The notes: generated by a model from the letters alone, not told the origin. Counted from the stretch's first letter, positions 54,251 through 64,000 are shown. The stretch: 64,000 bases of DNA from Collimonas fungivorans Ter331 (GCF_000221045.1 NC_015856.1:2934542-2998541), one strand, 5' to 3'. Made by a program: numbers and translations.

Positions 54251-54709
54251 ATGGATTTGATTCTATGGCGGCACGCGGAGGCAGAAATCGGCGAACCGGA
54301 CGAGGGCCGCGCCCTCACCGGCAAGGGCCATAAACAAGCCTGGAAGATGGCCGACTGGCTGGACCATAACCTGCCTCACAGTTGCAAGATCATCAGCAGT
54401 CCGGCCACCCGTACGGTGCAAACGGCGGAGGCGCTGGGCCGCAAATTCAAGACCCATCCCGACCTCGCCCCCGACTGCAGCGCCGAACAGTTGCTGGCGG
54501 TGGCCAACTGGCCCAACAACCGCGAACCGGTGCTGATCATCGGCCACCAGCCGACGCTGGGCCAGGCCGCCGCCCTGCTGGTAGCCGGCCAGATGCAGGA
54601 GTGGTCCATCAGGAAAGGCAGCGTCTGGTGGATTGCCCAGCGCGAGCGCGGCGACATCACTACCAATTATCTGAAAGCCGTCATGTCGCCGGATCTGATC
54701 GCCAAGTAG
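54251..54709 (+). CDS. sixA: Phosphohistidine phosphatase SixA
   Basis: A 152-residue histidine-phosphatase-superfamily protein. The catalytic motif is LWRHAEAE (RHG-type, phospho-accepting His), then ISSPATRTVQTAEALG and VLIIGHQPTLGQAA with the second His. SixA removes phosphate from histidine in phosphotransfer proteins. It sits 23 nt after ppk1, so probably one transcript; no exopolyphosphatase gene follows. Confidence 0.93.
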   Translation: MDLILWRHAEAEIGEPDEGRALTGKGHKQAWKMADWLDHNLPHSCKIISSPATRTVQTAEALGRKFKTHPDLAPDCSAEQLLAVANWPNNREPVLIIGHQPTLGQAAALLVAGQMQEWSIRKGSVWWIAQRERGDITTNYLKAVMSPDLIAK

Positions 54710-54898
54710 AAATCAGGCTGAAAACCTGGTTGCCAGGGAGCCGTAAGTGGTATATTTGCGACCAAATCGTTTATCCTGTTTTTCTACCGTTGTTGTCAAA
54801 CTACAGGAATTTTGCGGCATTTCCTTGCATAAGATAAAATGGCAGATGAGTTGCATTATAAGCAACCCTGTTGTAGTGGACCACCCGAGAGGTAACGC

Positions 54899-56134
54899 AT
54901 GCTCTATCAATTTCACGAATTCAACCGCTCCTTACTCCATCCACTGGTGCAATGGGCCGATGCCGGCAGCAGACTCTTCACCGACCCGATATCGCCACTG
55001 TCCCACACGCCATTTGCGCAACGCATCGCCGCCGGCTACGAATTGATGTACCGCCTCGGCAAGCAGTATGAAAAGCCTGAGTTCGAAATCGACAGCACGC
55101 TGGTCAACGACAAAACGGTCGCAATCATCGAAGAAGTAGCGACTACCAAGCCGTTCTGCCGCCTGCTGCATTTCAGGAAAGACCTGAGCGCCAAGGAACT
55201 GGGCGCGCTCAAGCAGCCGACCGTGTTGCTGGTCGCTCCTTTGTCCGGCCATCATTCGACCCTGCTGCGCGATACCGTGCGCGGCCTGCTGCCGGAACAC
55301 GATGTCTACATCACCGACTGGACCGACGCCCGCATGGTGCCGGCCAGCGACGGCGCCTTCCATTTGCACGACTATATCTATTACATACAGGATTTCATCC
55401 GCCAGCTGGGACCGGACCTGCACGTGGTCTCGGTCTGCCAGCCGACCGTTCCGGTGCTGGCCGCAATTTCGCTGATGGCCAGCGCCAAGGACAGCCACCT
55501 GCCGAAGAGCATGACCATGATGGGCGGTCCGATCGATCCGCGCGAATCGCCGACCGACGTCAACAACCTGGCCACCGAAAAGCCGTTCAGCTGGTTCGAG
55601 AACACCGTGATCTACAGCGTGCCCTCCAACTACCCTGGTTTCGGCCGCAAGGTCTATCCGGGCTTCCTGCAGCATGCCGGCTTCGTCGCCATGAATCCGA
55701 GCCGCCATGCCCAGAGCCACTGGGATTTCTACATGCACCTGCGCGAAGGCGACAACGAGTCGGCTGACAGTCACCGCAAGTTCTATAACGAGTACAACGC
55801 GGTGCTGGACATGCCGGCCGAGTACTATCTGGAAACCATCAAGACCGTATTCCAGGATTTCTCGCTGCCGCACGGCACATGGGAAGTCGAAGGCAAGCTG
55901 GTGCGGCCGCAGGATATCAAGAGCGTTGCGCTGTTTACCATCGAAGGCGAACTGGACGACATTTCCGGCCCGGGGCAAACCCAGGCCGCACATGGCCTGT
56001 GCAGTTCCATCCCGAAAAGCAAAAAACAGCATTTCACCGCCGAGAAATGCGGCCACTACGGGATTTTCTCAGGCCGCCGCTGGCGCGAACTGATTTGCCC
56101 GAAGATAACCGCCTTTATCAAGGACAACGCTTAA
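54899..56134 (+). CDS. phaZ: Intracellular polyhydroxyalkanoate depolymerase PhaZ
   Basis: A 411-residue protein of the PhaZ family that mobilises stored polyhydroxybutyrate. The opening [23 protein letters not shown] and the nucleophile elbow VSVCQPTVP with Cys180 in place of the usual Ser match the Ralstonia-type intracellular enzyme. DWTDARMVP and a C-terminal [13 protein letters not shown] (catalytic His) also match. There is no signal peptide, in line with an intracellular role. Closed by a terminator. Confidence 0.93.
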   Translation: MLYQFHEFNRSLLHPLVQWADAGSRLFTDPISPLSHTPFAQRIAAGYELMYRLGKQYEKPEFEIDSTLVNDKTVAIIEEVATTKPFCRLLHFRKDLSAKELGALKQPTVLLVAPLSGHHSTLLRDTVRGLLPEHDVYITDWTDARMVPASDGAFHLHDYIYYIQDFIRQLGPDLHVVSVCQPTVPVLAAISLMASAKDSHLPKSMTMMGGPIDPRESPTDVNNLATEKPFSWFENTVIYSVPSNYPGFGRKVYPGFLQHAGFVAMNPSRHAQSHWDFYMHLREGDNESADSHRKFYNEYNAVLDMPAEYYLETIKTVFQDFSLPHGTWEVEGKLVRPQDIKSVALFTIEGELDDISGPGQTQAAHGLCSSIPKSKKQHFTAEKCGHYGIFSGRRWRELICPKITAFIKDNA

Positions 56135-56169
56135 GCAAACAGCCTCAGTCCGGAAAATCCGCCGCCAGA

Positions 56170-56198
56170 GCCGTTCCCTTGCCGGGAACGGCTTTTTT
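56170..56198 (+). terminator. Terminator after phaZ
   Basis: GCCGTTCCC / GGGAACGGC with a 5-nt loop, then TTTTTT. Confidence 0.93.
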
Positions 56199-56216
56199 CA
56201 TTTGGCGCGGCCCCGG

Positions 56217-56222
56217 TATAAT
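56217..56222 (+). promoter_or_regulatory. TATAAT box directly before rsxB
   Basis: TATAAT, seven bases (ATGCCCC), then the ATG at 56230. It follows the phaZ terminator by only 18 nt. A convincing -35 hexamer is not seen. Confidence 0.5.
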
Positions 56223-56229
56223 ATGCCCC

Positions 56230-56955
56230 ATGTTGTCATCACCAAGCTCCTTGCCGCCCGTGTCCTCACCTTCCCTCGCCGATCGTATCGAAGCGCTGCT
56301 GCCGCAGACGCAATGCACCAAGTGCGGCTATCCGGCTTGCCGCCCCTATGCCGAAGCCATCGCCGACGGCAGCGCCGGCTACAACCAGTGTCCGCCGGGG
56401 GGCCAGCAAGGCGTGGCGCGGCTGGCGCAGCTGCTGCAGCAGCCGGTCATCCCGCTCAATCCTGCCAACGGCGCCGAACGGCCGCGGCCGCTGGCGGTCA
56501 TCGATGAAGCCGCCTGCATCGGCTGCACGCTGTGCATCCAGGCTTGTCCGGTCGACGCCATCGCCGGCGCCGCCAAGCAGATGCACACAGTGATCAACGA
56601 CCTGTGCACCGGCTGCGACCTGTGCCTAGCGCCTTGCCCGGTCGATTGCATCACCATGGTCGACGTCAGCGGCACGGACACCGGCTGGGATGCATGGACC
56701 CAGCAGCAGGCCGATGCAGCACGTGCCCGCCACGATTTTCGTGCGGTCAGGCTGGCGCGCGAAAAACGGGAAAACGACGAACGCCTGGCCGCCAAGGCCG
56801 CGGAAAAACTCAAGGCGGTTGCAGCCGAATCGGCGGCGACACCTGAACAGCAAGCAGAACAGCAGCGCAAGAAAGCCATCATCCAGGCCGCCATCGAACG
56901 GGCCCGGCTGAAGAAAGAACAACAAGCCGAAGAGGCTGCCAAGGACTCGCCATGA
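56230..56955 (+). CDS. rsxB: RnfB/RsxB-type iron-sulfur electron transport protein
   Basis: A 241-residue protein. It has the 4Fe-4S (Fe-S) motif [19 protein letters not shown] and two ferredoxin clusters [12 protein letters not shown] and [14 protein letters not shown]-terminal helical tail rich in Ala, Gln, Glu and Lys (from about 160) follows. In E. coli rsxABCDGE, RsxB is part of a membrane complex that keeps SoxR reduced, and nth follows the operon. Here only the B subunit is kept, without its N-terminal membrane helix, next to nth. Partner proteins are unknown. Confidence 0.88.
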   Translation: MLSSPSSLPPVSSPSLADRIEALLPQTQCTKCGYPACRPYAEAIADGSAGYNQCPPGGQQGVARLAQLLQQPVIPLNPANGAERPRPLAVIDEAACIGCTLCIQACPVDAIAGAAKQMHTVINDLCTGCDLCLAPCPVDCITMVDVSGTDTGWDAWTQQQADAARARHDFRAVRLAREKRENDERLAAKAAEKLKAVAAESAATPEQQAEQQRKKAIIQAAIERARLKKEQQAEEAAKDSP

Positions 56956-57615
56956 ATGCCGCCCATGAATGCAAATAAACGCCGGGAAATATTCACCCGC
57001 CTGCGCGCCGCCCTGCCGCACCCGACCACCGAACTGGAATACACCACGCCGTTTGAATTGCTGATCTCGGTGATCCTGTCGGCGCAAGCCACCGATGTCT
57101 CGGTCAACAAGGCGACGCGCAAGCTGTACCCGGTCGCCAATACGCCGGCGCAGATCTACGCACTCGGCATCGACGGCCTGATTCCGTATATCCAGACCAT
57201 CGGCCTGTATCGCACCAAGGCCAAGAATGTGATCGAAACCTGCCGCATGCTGGTGGCCTTGCATGACGGCCAGGTGCCGCGCACCCGCGAACAGCTGGAA
57301 GCGCTGCCCGGGGTCGGCCGCAAGACTGCCAACGTGGTACTGAACACCGCTTTCGGGGTGCCGACGATTGCGGTCGACACCCATATCTTCCGTGTCTCCA
57401 ACCGCACCGGCATCGCGCCCGGCAAGGATGTGGAGGCAGTCGAGCACAAGCTGATGAAGCTGGTGCCGGCCGAGTTCCTGCTGGACGCCCATCACTGGCT
57501 GATCCTGCATGGCCGCTATACCTGCATTGCCCGCAAACCGCTATGCTGGAACTGCAGCATCGCCGACCTGTGCGATTTCAAGGCGAAAACGCCGTTGCCG
57601 GAAAAAGGGATATAA
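56956..57615 (+). CDS. nth: Endonuclease III
   Basis: A 219-residue DNA glycosylase/AP lyase that removes oxidised pyrimidines. Helix-hairpin-helix LPGVGRKTANVVL (with the catalytic Lys), Asp in VDTHIFRV and the 4Fe-4S loop C-X6-C-X2-C-X5-C (CIARKPLCWNCSIADLC) are complete. Starts right after the rsxB stop; ATG 56965 (MNANKRREIF, aligning with E. coli) is an equally good choice. Confidence 0.96.
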   Translation: MPPMNANKRREIFTRLRAALPHPTTELEYTTPFELLISVILSAQATDVSVNKATRKLYPVANTPAQIYALGIDGLIPYIQTIGLYRTKAKNVIETCRMLVALHDGQVPRTREQLEALPGVGRKTANVVLNTAFGVPTIAVDTHIFRVSNRTGIAPGKDVEAVEHKLMKLVPAEFLLDAHHWLILHGRYTCIARKPLCWNCSIADLCDFKAKTPLPEKGI

Positions 57616-57619
57616 ATCC

Positions 57620-58318
<699 letters not shown>

Positions 58319-58323
58319 CCATC

Positions 58324-58749
58324 ATGTTCAATCCATCCCAAGACGACGTGCGGCGCTTTTTCTGCGAAACCTACCGCAAGCACCGCGCCGGCGAAATCCT
58401 CACGCCGCTGGAAGCCATCGCCAGCGACTGGCTGGCACAGCATCCCGAGTATGACGACGACCTGAAAGACGTCGACGCCGCGCTGGGAGCAGATTATTCG
58501 GTCGAGAACGGCCAGACCAATCCCTTCCTGCATCTGTCCATGCACCTGTCGATCGCCGAGCAGATCTCGATCGACCAGCCGCCCGGCATACGCGCCGCCG
58601 CCACCGCCCTGACGCAACGCCTGCAATCGGAGCACGAAGCCCACCACCACATCATGGAATGCCTGGGCGAGATGATCTGGAATTCGCAGCGCAGCGGCTT
58701 GCCGCCGGACGGCGCGGCCTATATCGACTGCGTCAGGAAGCGCGTTTAA
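58324..58749 (+). CDS. DUF1841 family protein
   Basis: A 141-residue cytoplasmic protein of unknown function. The family sequence MFNPSQDDVRRFFCETYRKH, NPFLHLSMHLSIAEQISIDQP, and a His-rich segment (EHEAHHHIMECLGEMIW) that could bind metal are seen. It starts 5 nt after the VIT1-type gene, ending the rsxB-nth run. DUF1841 is mostly found in beta- and gammaproteobacteria. Confidence 0.87.
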   Translation: MFNPSQDDVRRFFCETYRKHRAGEILTPLEAIASDWLAQHPEYDDDLKDVDAALGADYSVENGQTNPFLHLSMHLSIAEQISIDQPPGIRAAATALTQRLQSEHEAHHHIMECLGEMIWNSQRSGLPPDGAAYIDCVRKRV

Positions 58750-58774
58750 CACAACGCCAAGCCACCGCACCGGG

Positions 58775-58804
58775 CAAAAAAAACGCCTGGATAAAATCCA
58801 GGCG
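58775..58804 (-). terminator. Terminator of the czc operon
   Basis: CGCCTGGA / TCCAGGCG with a 5-nt loop; on the minus strand eight T follow. Confidence 0.9.
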
Positions 58805-58848
58805 CAAACCCAAGGGGACGTTGGGCAGGGAACTTCGGTTCGGCAAAC

Positions 58849-61800
58849 TCAGTGCTGGACGACGGCTTCTTCGACGACCTTTCCTTCTTCATCTTCGTCA
58901 CGGCGATGGAACAGCTGATACAGTATCGGCAGCACCAGCAAGGTCAGGATGGTTGAGGACAGGATTCCGCCGATCACCACTGTCGCCAGCGGCCGCTGCA
59001 CTTCCGCCCCGGTGCCGGTGGCAATCGCCATCGGCACAAACCCCAGGGAAGCAACCAGCGCCGTCATCAGCACCGGCCGCAAACGGGTCAGCGCGCCCTC
59101 GCGGATCGCCGCGTCCAGGCCGCGGCCTTCTTCACGCAGGCTGCGGATAAAGGCGATCATCACCAGGCCGTTCAGCACCGCCACCCCGCACAGGGCAATG
59201 AAACCGACAGCCGCCGAAATCGACAAGGGAATCCCGCGCAGCCACAAGGCGACGATGCCGCCGGTCAAGGCGAACGGGATGCCGCTGAACACCAGCAAGC
59301 CATCCTTGATATTGCCGAACATGGCGAACAGCAGCGTGAACACCAGCAGCAACGCCACCGGGATCACGATCTGCAAGCGCTGGCTGGCCGACTGCAACTG
59401 TTCAAACTGGCCGCCCCAGCTGGTCCAGTAGCCGGACGGGATCTTGACCTGCTGCTGCAGCTTGGCCTCGGTCTCGGCCACAAACGAGCCGATGTCGCGG
59501 CCGCGTACATTGGCGCTCACCACGATCCGCCGCTTGCCGTTTTCGCGGCTGATCTGGTTCGGCCCGGGCGCCAGTTCCAGGCTGGCCACCTCGCTCAACG
59601 GGATATAGTTGGTGCGCCCTTCTCCGCCGGCGCTGCGCGGAAGCGAAATCGGCAGGCGCCTGAAAGCCTCCAGGTCGCTGCGCAGTTCCTCCGGCAAACG
59701 CACCACGATATCGAAACGGCGGTCGCCCTGGAACAAGGTGCCGGCTTCCTTGCCGCCTATCGCGGTAGCCACCACATCCTGCACGTCGGCTACATTGAGG
59801 CCGTAGCGCGCGGTCTTGTCGCGGTCGATGTTCACCGTCAGCATGGGCAAGCCTGAAGTCTGTTCGATCTTCACTTCGGCGGCGCCGCTGATCTTGCCCA
59901 GTACGGTCGACACCTTGTCGGCGGTATCGTTCAGGACTGCCATGTCGTCGCCGAATATCTTGACGGCGATGTCGCTGCGCACGCCGGAAATCAGTTCATT
60001 GAAACGCAGCTGTATCGGTTGCGAAAACTCGTAGTTGTTGCCGGGGATCTTGTTGGCGGCTTCCTGGATAGCCGCCAGCAACTCGGGCCGCGATTTCTTC
60101 GGCTTGGGCCAGTCGGTTTCCGGTTTCAGCATGATGTAGCCGTCGGAGATATTCGGCGGCATCGGATCGGAGGCGATTTCCGCGGTTCCGGTGCGGGCGA
60201 ACACACGCTCTATTTCGGGAAACTGCCGCTTCAATGTGCTCTCGATCTGTTTTTGCATCTCCAGCGATTGCGTCAGGCTGGTGCCAGGGATGCGCAGCGC
60301 CTGGATCGCCATGTCGCCCTCGTTCAGGCTTGGCACGAACTCGCTGCCAAGCCGGGTCGCCAGCAGGCCGGACAACAGCAGCACAACCAATGCACCGCCC
60401 AGCACCATGGCTTTACGCAGCATCACCCATTCCAGCACCGGCGCGTAAAAACGCTTGGCGCCGCGCATCAGGAAATTTTCGGTTTCCGCCACACGCTTGC
60501 CGATGAACAGCGCCACCGCCGCCGGGATAAAGGTGATCGACAGAATCATCGCGCCGACCAGGGCAATTACCACCGTCAGTGCCATCGGATTGAACATTTT
60601 TCCTTCGACGCCGGTCAGCGCGAAGATCGGCAGGTAAACCACCATGATGATGACCTGGCCGAACAGCAAGGGACGGCGCGCTTCCTTGGAAGCAGCGAAC
60701 ACTTCATGGAAGCGTTCGCTGCGGGTCAGCGGCCGGCCGTGGTGCGCCTGCGCATGGGCCAGGCGCCGCACGCAGTTTTCGACAATGACCACGGCGCCAT
60801 CGATGATGATGCCGAAATCGAGCGCACCCAGGCTGAGCAGGTTGGCGCTCACCTTGTACTGGACCATGCCGGTGAAGGTAAACAGCATGGACAGCGGGAT
60901 CACCATCGCGGTAATGATCGCGGCCCGTATATTCCCAAGGAACATGAACAGGATGGCGATCACCAGGATCGCGCCTTCCAGCAGGTTCTTCTTGACGGTA
61001 TTGATCGCCTTGTCGACCAGCACGGTACGATCGTAGACCGTCACCGCCTCGACCCCGGGCGGCAGGCTGCGGTTGATGTCGACCATCTTGCGGTCGACCG
61101 CCTGCGACACGGCGCGGCTGTTTTCGCCGATCAGCATGAACACCGTGCCCAGTACCACCTCGCGGCCGTTTTCGGTAGCCGCGCCGGTGCGCAGCTCGCG
61201 GCCGATGGCGACCTCGCCGATATCGCGGATACGGATCGGCACGCCCTGCACATTGCCCAGGATGATGTTGCGCATGTCCTCTATCGACTGCACCTGGCCC
61301 GGCGCCCGGATCAGCAGCTGCTCGCCGCGCTTTTCGATATAACCGGCGCCGACATTGCTGTTGTTGCGGTCAAGCGCGGTGACGATATCCTGCAGGGTCA
61401 GTCCGTAGGAGGCCAGCTTCTCCGGCACCGGCGCCACCTGGTATTCCTTGGCGAAACCGCCGATCGAATTGATTTCCGTGACGCCGCTGACATTACGCAG
61501 CTGCGGCTTGATGATCCAGTCCTGGATTTCCCGCAGGTCGGTAGCGGTATAGGCGCTGCCGTCCGCTTTTTTGGCGCCGTCCTTGGCTTCTACCGTCCAC
61601 AGGTAAATCTCGCCCAGGCCGCTTGAAATCGGCCCCATCGCCGGCGTTACGCCAGCCGGCAGCTTGCCCCTCGCCTCCTGGATCCGCTCGTTCACCATCT
61701 GCCGCGCAAAATAGATGTCGGTACCGTCCTTGAAGATCACGGTCACCTGCGACAAGCCGTAACGCGACAGCGAACGCGTCTGCTGCAGGTGCGGCAGGCC

Positions 61801-62022
61801 GGACATCACCGTTTCGATCGGAAAAGTCACCCGCTGTTCGGTCTCCAGCGGTGAATAGCCGGGTGCAGAAGTGTTGATCTGGACCTGGACATTGGTAATG
61901 TCGGGCACCGCGTCGATCGGCAGCTTCTGATAGTTGTAAATGCCGAGCGCGGCCATCGCAAACACGGCCAGCATGACCAGCCAGCGCTGCTCGATGGCGA
62001 AGCGTATGATACGTTCAAACAT
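58849..62022 (-). CDS. CzcA-type heavy-metal efflux RND pump
   Basis: A 1057-residue inner-membrane proton antiporter of the HME-RND family, with 12 helices and two large periplasmic loops. The helix-4 signature DFGIIIDGAVVIVEN carries the two Asp and one Glu of the HME1 group (Co/Zn/Cd), in contrast to Cu/Ag pumps. Further family blocks are LPIDAVPDITNVQVQI and PSLNEGDMAIQALRIPGTSL. Third gene of the CBA order and followed by a terminator. Confidence 0.93.
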   Translation of the reverse strand: MFERIIRFAIEQRWLVMLAVFAMAALGIYNYQKLPIDAVPDITNVQVQINTSAPGYSPLETEQRVTFPIETVMSGLPHLQQTRSLSRYGLSQVTVIFKDGTDIYFARQMVNERIQEARGKLPAGVTPAMGPISSGLGEIYLWTVEAKDGAKKADGSAYTATDLREIQDWIIKPQLRNVSGVTEINSIGGFAKEYQVAPVPEKLASYGLTLQDIVTALDRNNSNVGAGYIEKRGEQLLIRAPGQVQSIEDMRNIILGNVQGVPIRIRDIGEVAIGRELRTGAATENGREVVLGTVFMLIGENSRAVSQAVDRKMVDINRSLPPGVEAVTVYDRTVLVDKAINTVKKNLLEGAILVIAILFMFLGNIRAAIITAMVIPLSMLFTFTGMVQYKVSANLLSLGALDFGIIIDGAVVIVENCVRRLAHAQAHHGRPLTRSERFHEVFAASKEARRPLLFGQVIIMVVYLPIFALTGVEGKMFNPMALTVVIALVGAMILSITFIPAAVALFIGKRVAETENFLMRGAKRFYAPVLEWVMLRKAMVLGGALVVLLLSGLLATRLGSEFVPSLNEGDMAIQALRIPGTSLTQSLEMQKQIESTLKRQFPEIERVFARTGTAEIASDPMPPNISDGYIMLKPETDWPKPKKSRPELLAAIQEAANKIPGNNYEFSQPIQLRFNELISGVRSDIAVKIFGDDMAVLNDTADKVSTVLGKISGAAEVKIEQTSGLPMLTVNIDRDKTARYGLNVADVQDVVATAIGGKEAGTLFQGDRRFDIVVRLPEELRSDLEAFRRLPISLPRSAGGEGRTNYIPLSEVASLELAPGPNQISRENGKRRIVVSANVRGRDIGSFVAETEAKLQQQVKIPSGYWTSWGGQFEQLQSASQRLQIVIPVALLLVFTLLFAMFGNIKDGLLVFSGIPFALTGGIVALWLRGIPLSISAAVGFIALCGVAVLNGLVMIAFIRSLREEGRGLDAAIREGALTRLRPVLMTALVASLGFVPMAIATGTGAEVQRPLATVVIGGILSSTILTLLVLPILYQLFHRRDEDEEGKVVEEAVVQH

Positions 62023-62043
62023 GGGATCGGATCCTTTGCTGCA

Positions 62044-63624
62044 TCAGTGGGCGTGCTCGGCGCTGCTCTTGCCGAGTTCCGATTTGAGAACGAAACTGCC
62101 GTCGGCCGCGTAGCGCGCGCCCGGCTTGAGTCCCTTGACGATCTCCACGTGCTGGCTGTCGGCGCGGCCGGTGCTCACCGGCTGCACCATGAAACCGTCG
62201 GCGATGCGGACGAACACTACCTGTTTGTCGTCCACGCTCTGTATCGCCTGCGGCTGCACCGCCACCGCTACTTCGGCATCGCTGGAAACCACCTCGACAT
62301 TGACAAACAGGCCCGGCCGCCATGCCATGTCCGGATTAGCCAGCGTGACGCGTGCCTTGGCGGTGCGGGTCTGCTCGCCAAGCAAGGCGCCGACATAGGA
62401 AATGCTGCCGCTCGCCGTCGATTCGAAGGCGGTGGCGCTGATCTTGACCTTTTCGCCCAAGCGCACCAGGTTCAAGTCCTTGGCCGGCACGATGATCTCG
62501 GCCCACACGGTGGACAGGTCGGAGATCGTGAAAATGCTGGCATTGGCCGCCACGGCTTCGCCCAGCGCGATGTGTTTCTCTGTCACCAGGCCATTGAACG
62601 GGGCCCGGATCTCATAGCGGTTCAAGGCGCCAGGATTGCCGGCGCCGACACCGGTGCCCAGTACATTGAGTTTCTGGCGCGCATTCTGCAAGGCGATTTC
62701 AGCTTCGCTCATGACTTGCCGTGCTTGCTGGTAATCCTGTTCCGCGGATATCTTTTCTTCCCACAGCTTTTTTTCGCGCTCATAAGTGGTGCGCGCAAAC
62801 GTGAAGCGCTTCTGCGCCGCCAACAGTTCGCTGCGCTGTTCCGCCAGGCCGGTGCTGGCCACCACCGCCAGCAGCTGCCCCTTCTTGACCTGCTGGCCGA
62901 GGCTGACCGCAACCTGCTCTACCACTCCTTCCAGACGCGGCACCACGTGGGCGGTCTTGTCTTCATTGAAGCGGATTTCTCCCGGCAGGGTGACCGAGGT
63001 CTTCACCTTGGCGGGGCCGGCGTTCTCAAGCTTGACGCCGCTGGCGGCAACCTGGGCCTGGTCCAGTTCGAGCTTGCCTTCCTCCTGGGCAAATCCGGCT
63101 TGCATGGACTGGTTGCCATATTGCAGCTGCAGCTTGGCGTCGAATACGTGCGGTTCAGCTATCGGCAAAGTGCTTTTGAGGAAATCCTTTTCCGGCGCGA
63201 AGCCGATTTTCTGGACTTCGCCATCCGGCCTGGTCAGCACCAGCTCCAGCCTGGCTGCCTCCGGCGCCAGCGGTTTACCGTCATTGAACAGCCACACCTG
63301 CAGGCGCGCTTCACCCGCGGCCTCGAGCATCTTCACTTCCAGCGCCAGCTTGTCCTTGGCGTACATTTTCCCGCCGTGCGGACCAGTGCTTGCCGCCGGG
63401 TGGTGTTCGCCGTCCGCATGCTGGCTGTCGTGGCCGTGCTTCTCGGATGGCTTTTCACCATGGTGTTCGGTATCGGCATGCGCAGCGGCTTCCCGGTGCA
63501 TGCTCTCTTCCGGCTTATCGCCGCCATTGCTGCCCGCACTCAAGTACATGCCCGCGGCGACCAGCGCGACAATCGTCGCTATGCCGGCCGCGATAGCTTT
63601 GCTTTTGCTTAAATTGATTTTCAT
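62044..63624 (-). CDS. CzcB-type RND periplasmic adaptor with His-rich region
   Basis: A 526-residue membrane fusion protein. After an N-terminal membrane anchor (about 11-30) comes a His-rich stretch to about residue 85 (HADTEHHGEKPSEKHGHDSQ and GEHHP), likely a metal-binding site. A CzcB-specific N-terminal domain (about 90-190) follows, then the barrel-sandwich and coiled-coil part (VVPRLEGVVEQVAVSLGQQVKKG). The C-terminus again has His (EHAH). It couples CzcA to CzcC; 21 nt before czcA. Confidence 0.91.
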   Translation of the reverse strand: MKINLSKSKAIAAGIATIVALVAAGMYLSAGSNGGDKPEESMHREAAAHADTEHHGEKPSEKHGHDSQHADGEHHPAASTGPHGGKMYAKDKLALEVKMLEAAGEARLQVWLFNDGKPLAPEAARLELVLTRPDGEVQKIGFAPEKDFLKSTLPIAEPHVFDAKLQLQYGNQSMQAGFAQEEGKLELDQAQVAASGVKLENAGPAKVKTSVTLPGEIRFNEDKTAHVVPRLEGVVEQVAVSLGQQVKKGQLLAVVASTGLAEQRSELLAAQKRFTFARTTYEREKKLWEEKISAEQDYQQARQVMSEAEIALQNARQKLNVLGTGVGAGNPGALNRYEIRAPFNGLVTEKHIALGEAVAANASIFTISDLSTVWAEIIVPAKDLNLVRLGEKVKISATAFESTASGSISYVGALLGEQTRTAKARVTLANPDMAWRPGLFVNVEVVSSDAEVAVAVQPQAIQSVDDKQVVFVRIADGFMVQPVSTGRADSQHVEIVKGLKPGARYAADGSFVLKSELGKSSAEHAH

Positions 63625-63657
63625 GTTGGCTGCTTCATAAGCTGATTGATGGGCTGA

Positions 63658-64000
63658 TTAATAAGCTGACTGCGAAGACTCGGCTGGAGGGAAGATTCCT
63701 ACCACGCGTTCGATTTCGGTAGCGGCGCGATGAGTGTCTGCGAGTGCGCGCAGGGTCTGTGACTTGGCCTGGAACAGCACACGCTGCGCATCCAGCACTT
63801 CCAGGAAACTGAACTTGCCGAGCTCAAAACCCTTGGTGGTGATGTCGTAGGTTTTCTGCGCGGCCGGCAGGATTTCGTCCTGTAGCGCCGCCACCTGCTG
63901 GCGCCCCAGCTTCAATCGTTCATAAGCATCCGCCAGTTCGCCATTGAGGCGCAGCTCGGCGCTTTTCTGTTCGTCGCGCGCCTTGTCGGTACGGCGCAGC
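63658..64000 (-). CDS. CzcC-type outer-membrane efflux protein (partial)
   Basis: The C-terminal 113 residues of a TolC-family channel; the gene continues past the window end and the frame is open to 64000. The visible part has YERLKLGRQQVAALQDEILPAAQKTYD, then FELGKFSFLEVLDAQRVLFQAKSQTLRALADTH, the usual end of the second OEP repeat. First gene of the czcCBA order, 33 nt before czcB. Confidence 0.9.
   Translation of the reverse strand, partial: LRRTDKARDEQKSAELRLNGELADAYERLKLGRQQVAALQDEILPAAQKTYDITTKGFELGKFSFLEVLDAQRVLFQAKSQTLRALADTHRAATEIERVVGIFPPAESSQSAY

Noticed and set aside
60019-61626. A 535-codon open frame antisense to the CzcA-type gene
   Set aside because: Same high-GC shadow effect; the sense frame encodes an unmistakable RND pump.
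62047-63612. A 521-codon frame antisense to the CzcB-type gene
   Set aside because: Shadow of the adaptor gene; the His residues on the sense strand make more sense as a metal site.

Overview
The window is a GC-rich stretch of bacterial chromosome, most likely from a betaproteobacterium of the order Burkholderiales. The Oxalobacteraceae (Collimonas, Herbaspirillum and Janthinobacterium relatives) fit best. This rests on the look of the proteins, on an intracellular Cys-type polyhydroxyalkanoate depolymerase, and on Burkholderiales gene orders such as rlmE-ftsH-folP-glmM and pstSCAB-phoUBR next to ppk. No insertion sequence, prophage, integrase, CRISPR array or rRNA operon was seen. About 55 protein genes and two tRNA genes are supported.

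Layout. 1-4.2 kb: end of an ArnD-type deacetylase gene, a Bcp-type peroxiredoxin, a PIN-PhoH ATPase and a metallophosphoesterase. 4.2-9.4 kb: a nitrate/sulfonate/taurine-type ABC importer (minus strand), divergent from a TctDE-like two-component system. 9.4-14.5 kb: a MarR regulator with a perfect palindromic operator, followed by an OM factor / EmrA / EmrB drug-efflux set. 14.6-17.3 kb: an autotransporter. 17.4-19.1 kb: a Pit phosphate transporter with its DUF47 partner. 19.3-22.3 kb: rpsF-priB-rpsR-rplI-dnaB. 22.5-27.3 kb: lexA with an SOS box, trmJ, suhB, a VOC protein and rhlE. 27.4-28.5 kb: an unrecognised secreted protein, tRNA-Arg(UCU) and tRNA-Pro(UGG).

28.7-35.9 kb: rlmE-ftsH-folP-glmM-phoB-phoR, all on the minus strand. 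35.9-42 kb: yhbY, a DUF4149 membrane protein, greA and carAB. 42.3-44.7 kb: a heme-binding-type protein, an NlpC/P60 hydrolase and a patatin-like lipoprotein. 44.8-51.7 kb: a full phosphate-starvation operon, pstSCAB-phoU-phoB-phoR. 52.1-56.1 kb: ppk, sixA and phaZ. 56.2-58.7 kb: an orphan rsxB with nth, a VIT1/CCC1 transporter and a DUF1841 protein. 58.8-64 kb: a CzcCBA heavy-metal efflux operon whose czcC gene is cut by the window edge.

The main theme is phosphate. The window holds a high-affinity importer (Pst), a low-affinity one (Pit), polyphosphate kinase, and two complete PhoB-PhoR pairs about 15 kb apart. One pair is fused to ftsH-folP-glmM; the other ends the pst operon. A clear Pho box and a 13-bp perfect stem-loop lie in front of pstS, and a weaker Pho-box candidate lies in front of ppk. 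The duplicated PhoBR system, the structured pstS leader, and two genes (dnaB, rsxB) whose start codon sits exactly 7 nt after a TATAAT box are the observations most worth following up. I did not find a clearly new kind of defence or mobile system here.
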